This document shows, piece by piece, positions 63,093-64,000 of a stretch of DNA of 64,000 bases (its first letter is position 1; every line of letters begins with the position of its first letter). Below the pieces are notes generated by a model. It did no database searches. It was not told the DNA's origin and saw only the letters and a program-made list of their open reading frames with translations. This stretch comes from Closterium sp. NIES-65. Lineage: Eukaryota; Streptophyta; Zygnematophyceae; Desmidiales; Closteriaceae. Location: assembly GCA_948144175.1 (NCBI GenBank), contig CANXME010000050.1:1-64000 (forward strand), given 5' to 3'. The translations under genes were made by a program, and so were the position numbers.

Positions 63093-64000
63093 AGGACGTA
63101 GAGCGGCGGCAAAGAGGTGTCGGTGCGTAGAAAAAGCGACGGGTCAGCAGTAGAAAGAGCAATCCCAAGAGCCGCAAGTGTAGTCCTCAGTGTGTCGTGC
63201 CACTCACGGGGCGCCTGGCGGAGACCGTAGACTGGCCGCCGGAGGCTCAACTGGGTACATGCAGGAAATGACCCAGTGAAGCCAGGTGGGGGACGCATCC
63301 AGATCTCCTCGTGCAGGCTGCCCTGTAGGAAAGCAGTGCTGAAGTTAAGAGAGTGAAGCTCGTAGTCGCGCTGAGAGGCTATGTGCAGCAGCACCCGAAG
63401 AGTGGTCATCTTCGGGGTGGGAGAGAAGGTCTGAAAGTAGTCAACTCCCTGTGACTGACTGAAGCCTCGAGCCACGTACCGCGCCTTGAAGACAGGCGGA
63501 GAACCCGGCGGCCGCTTCACCCTGAAAATCTACATGCCACTGACGATGATCGCCCCAGGTGGGGGAACCTCGTCGACGTAGGTGCCTGTGGACTTCCAGA
63601 AAGCCATCTCTGCATCCATGGCTGACTGCCACTGAGAGGAGTAGGGACCCTCTATCGCCTCCGCATAAGAGCGCGGAGTTGGGATGTCTGGTGCATCCGG
63701 GTCTCCCTCAGGGGCAATCAGCATGGACACGAGATGTGGTAAAGCAGCAGCAAAACACTGGAACTCCTCTTGCCTGTCCTCAAGGACGTCCGTGCTAAGA
63801 GCACACTCACCCCCGACGGACATAGGACAGACAGACTCAGACTCAGCAACAAGACTAGCGGCGAAGTCTAGACAACCGCGAGCAGCGAAGTCGACAAGCT
63901 CAGCAACTAGGGAAAACGCAGCAGTGGACTCAAAGGAAGGGCCAGTGACAACAGTAGCCAGAAGACGCGTGACAGTAGGACTCGTAGCACGAAGCGAGTC
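63090..64000 (-). pseudogene. RT N-terminal half (El-14), running off the window
   Basis: SVGGECALSTDVLEDRQEEFQ, SQWQSAMDAEMAFWKSTGTYVDEVPPPGAIIVSGM followed by TAG (Trp codon), then MKRPPGSPPVFKARYVARGFSQSQGVDYFQTFSPTPKMTTLR, FSTAFLQGSLHEEIWMRPPPGFTGSF, YGLRQAPREWHDTL, LPPLYVL. At 63090-63093 the YVDDL codons are missing. Confidence 0.85.

Larger units (their letters stand above)
61806..64000 (-). mobile_element. El-14: Ty1/copia element leaving the window on the right
   Basis: 3' LTR 61806-61930, PPT (cacccccacagg) beside it, then RNase H and RT on the minus strand to the window edge. The LTR is the same family and length as El-6. It shares three disabling lesions with El-6. The right TSD is not visible. 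Confidence 0.88.

Overview
The window is eukaryotic, retrotransposon-packed DNA. I found no convincing host gene, rRNA gene, CRISPR array or bacterial-type operon. The primer-binding sites match plant-type initiator tRNA-Met. The Ty1/copia polyproteins have plant-like integrase and RT-RNase H domains, with long Gly/Ala/Pro-rich linkers and GC-rich leaders. This points to a plant or, more likely, a streptophyte (charophyte) green alga; the polyprotein style reminds me of Closterium-type copia families. That placement is inference.

Layout, with elements numbered El-1 to El-14. El-1 (1-804, minus) is the 5' end of a copia element leaving the window on the left. El-2 (820 to about 5215, plus) is a Ty3/gypsy element cut off inside integrase and fused to El-3 (about 5216-11510, plus), a badly decayed copia. 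El-3 carries a solo LTR, El-4 (10601-10734). El-5 (11636-19242, minus) is a complete, lightly damaged copia. Positions 19936-39481 hold a three-layer nest: El-6 (plus) interrupted by El-7 (20150-32867, minus), itself interrupted by El-8 (21757-27946, minus). El-9 (41066-42009, minus) is a 944-bp non-autonomous element related to El-1. About three 470-bp tandem repeats with GA-rich tails follow (42335-43885). El-10 (44003-51388, minus) is a complete copia with nearly identical LTRs. El-11 (52175-52549, plus) is a 375-bp miniature LTR element (TRIM). El-12 (54226-60232, minus) is a copia without gag. El-13 (61045-61805, plus) is a copia 5' end interrupted by El-14 (61806 to beyond 64000, minus). 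Short host-like spacers (19243-19935, 39487-41060, 42015-42330, 51394-52169, 52555-54054, 60238-61044) show nothing I can name.

All full copia elements share one plan in their own orientation: short LTR (122-135 bp, TG...CA), initiator-tRNA-Met PBS, GC-rich tandem-repeat leader, gag with Gly-rich tract and an atypical Cys-His array, aspartic protease, integrase, a long GAEPGG-type repeat linker, RT, RNase H, polypurine tract, LTR. Target-site duplications (TSDs) were read directly for El-4, El-6, El-7, El-9, El-10, El-11 and El-12 (perfect) and El-5 and El-8 (4 of 5).

The most unusual signals are four. (1) The El-11 TRIM has a tRNA-Glu-like sequence, with Pol III A and B boxes, lying across its LTR/PBS junction. 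(2) Leaders carry long collinear initiator-tRNA-Met-like sequence, near full length in El-1 and El-9 and the 3' half in the others. (3) El-6 and El-14 are separate insertions sharing the same RT-killing deletion and two other lesions, as if an RT-dead lineage was amplified in trans. (4) A one-base frame offset recurs at the same poly-C point of gag in four copies.
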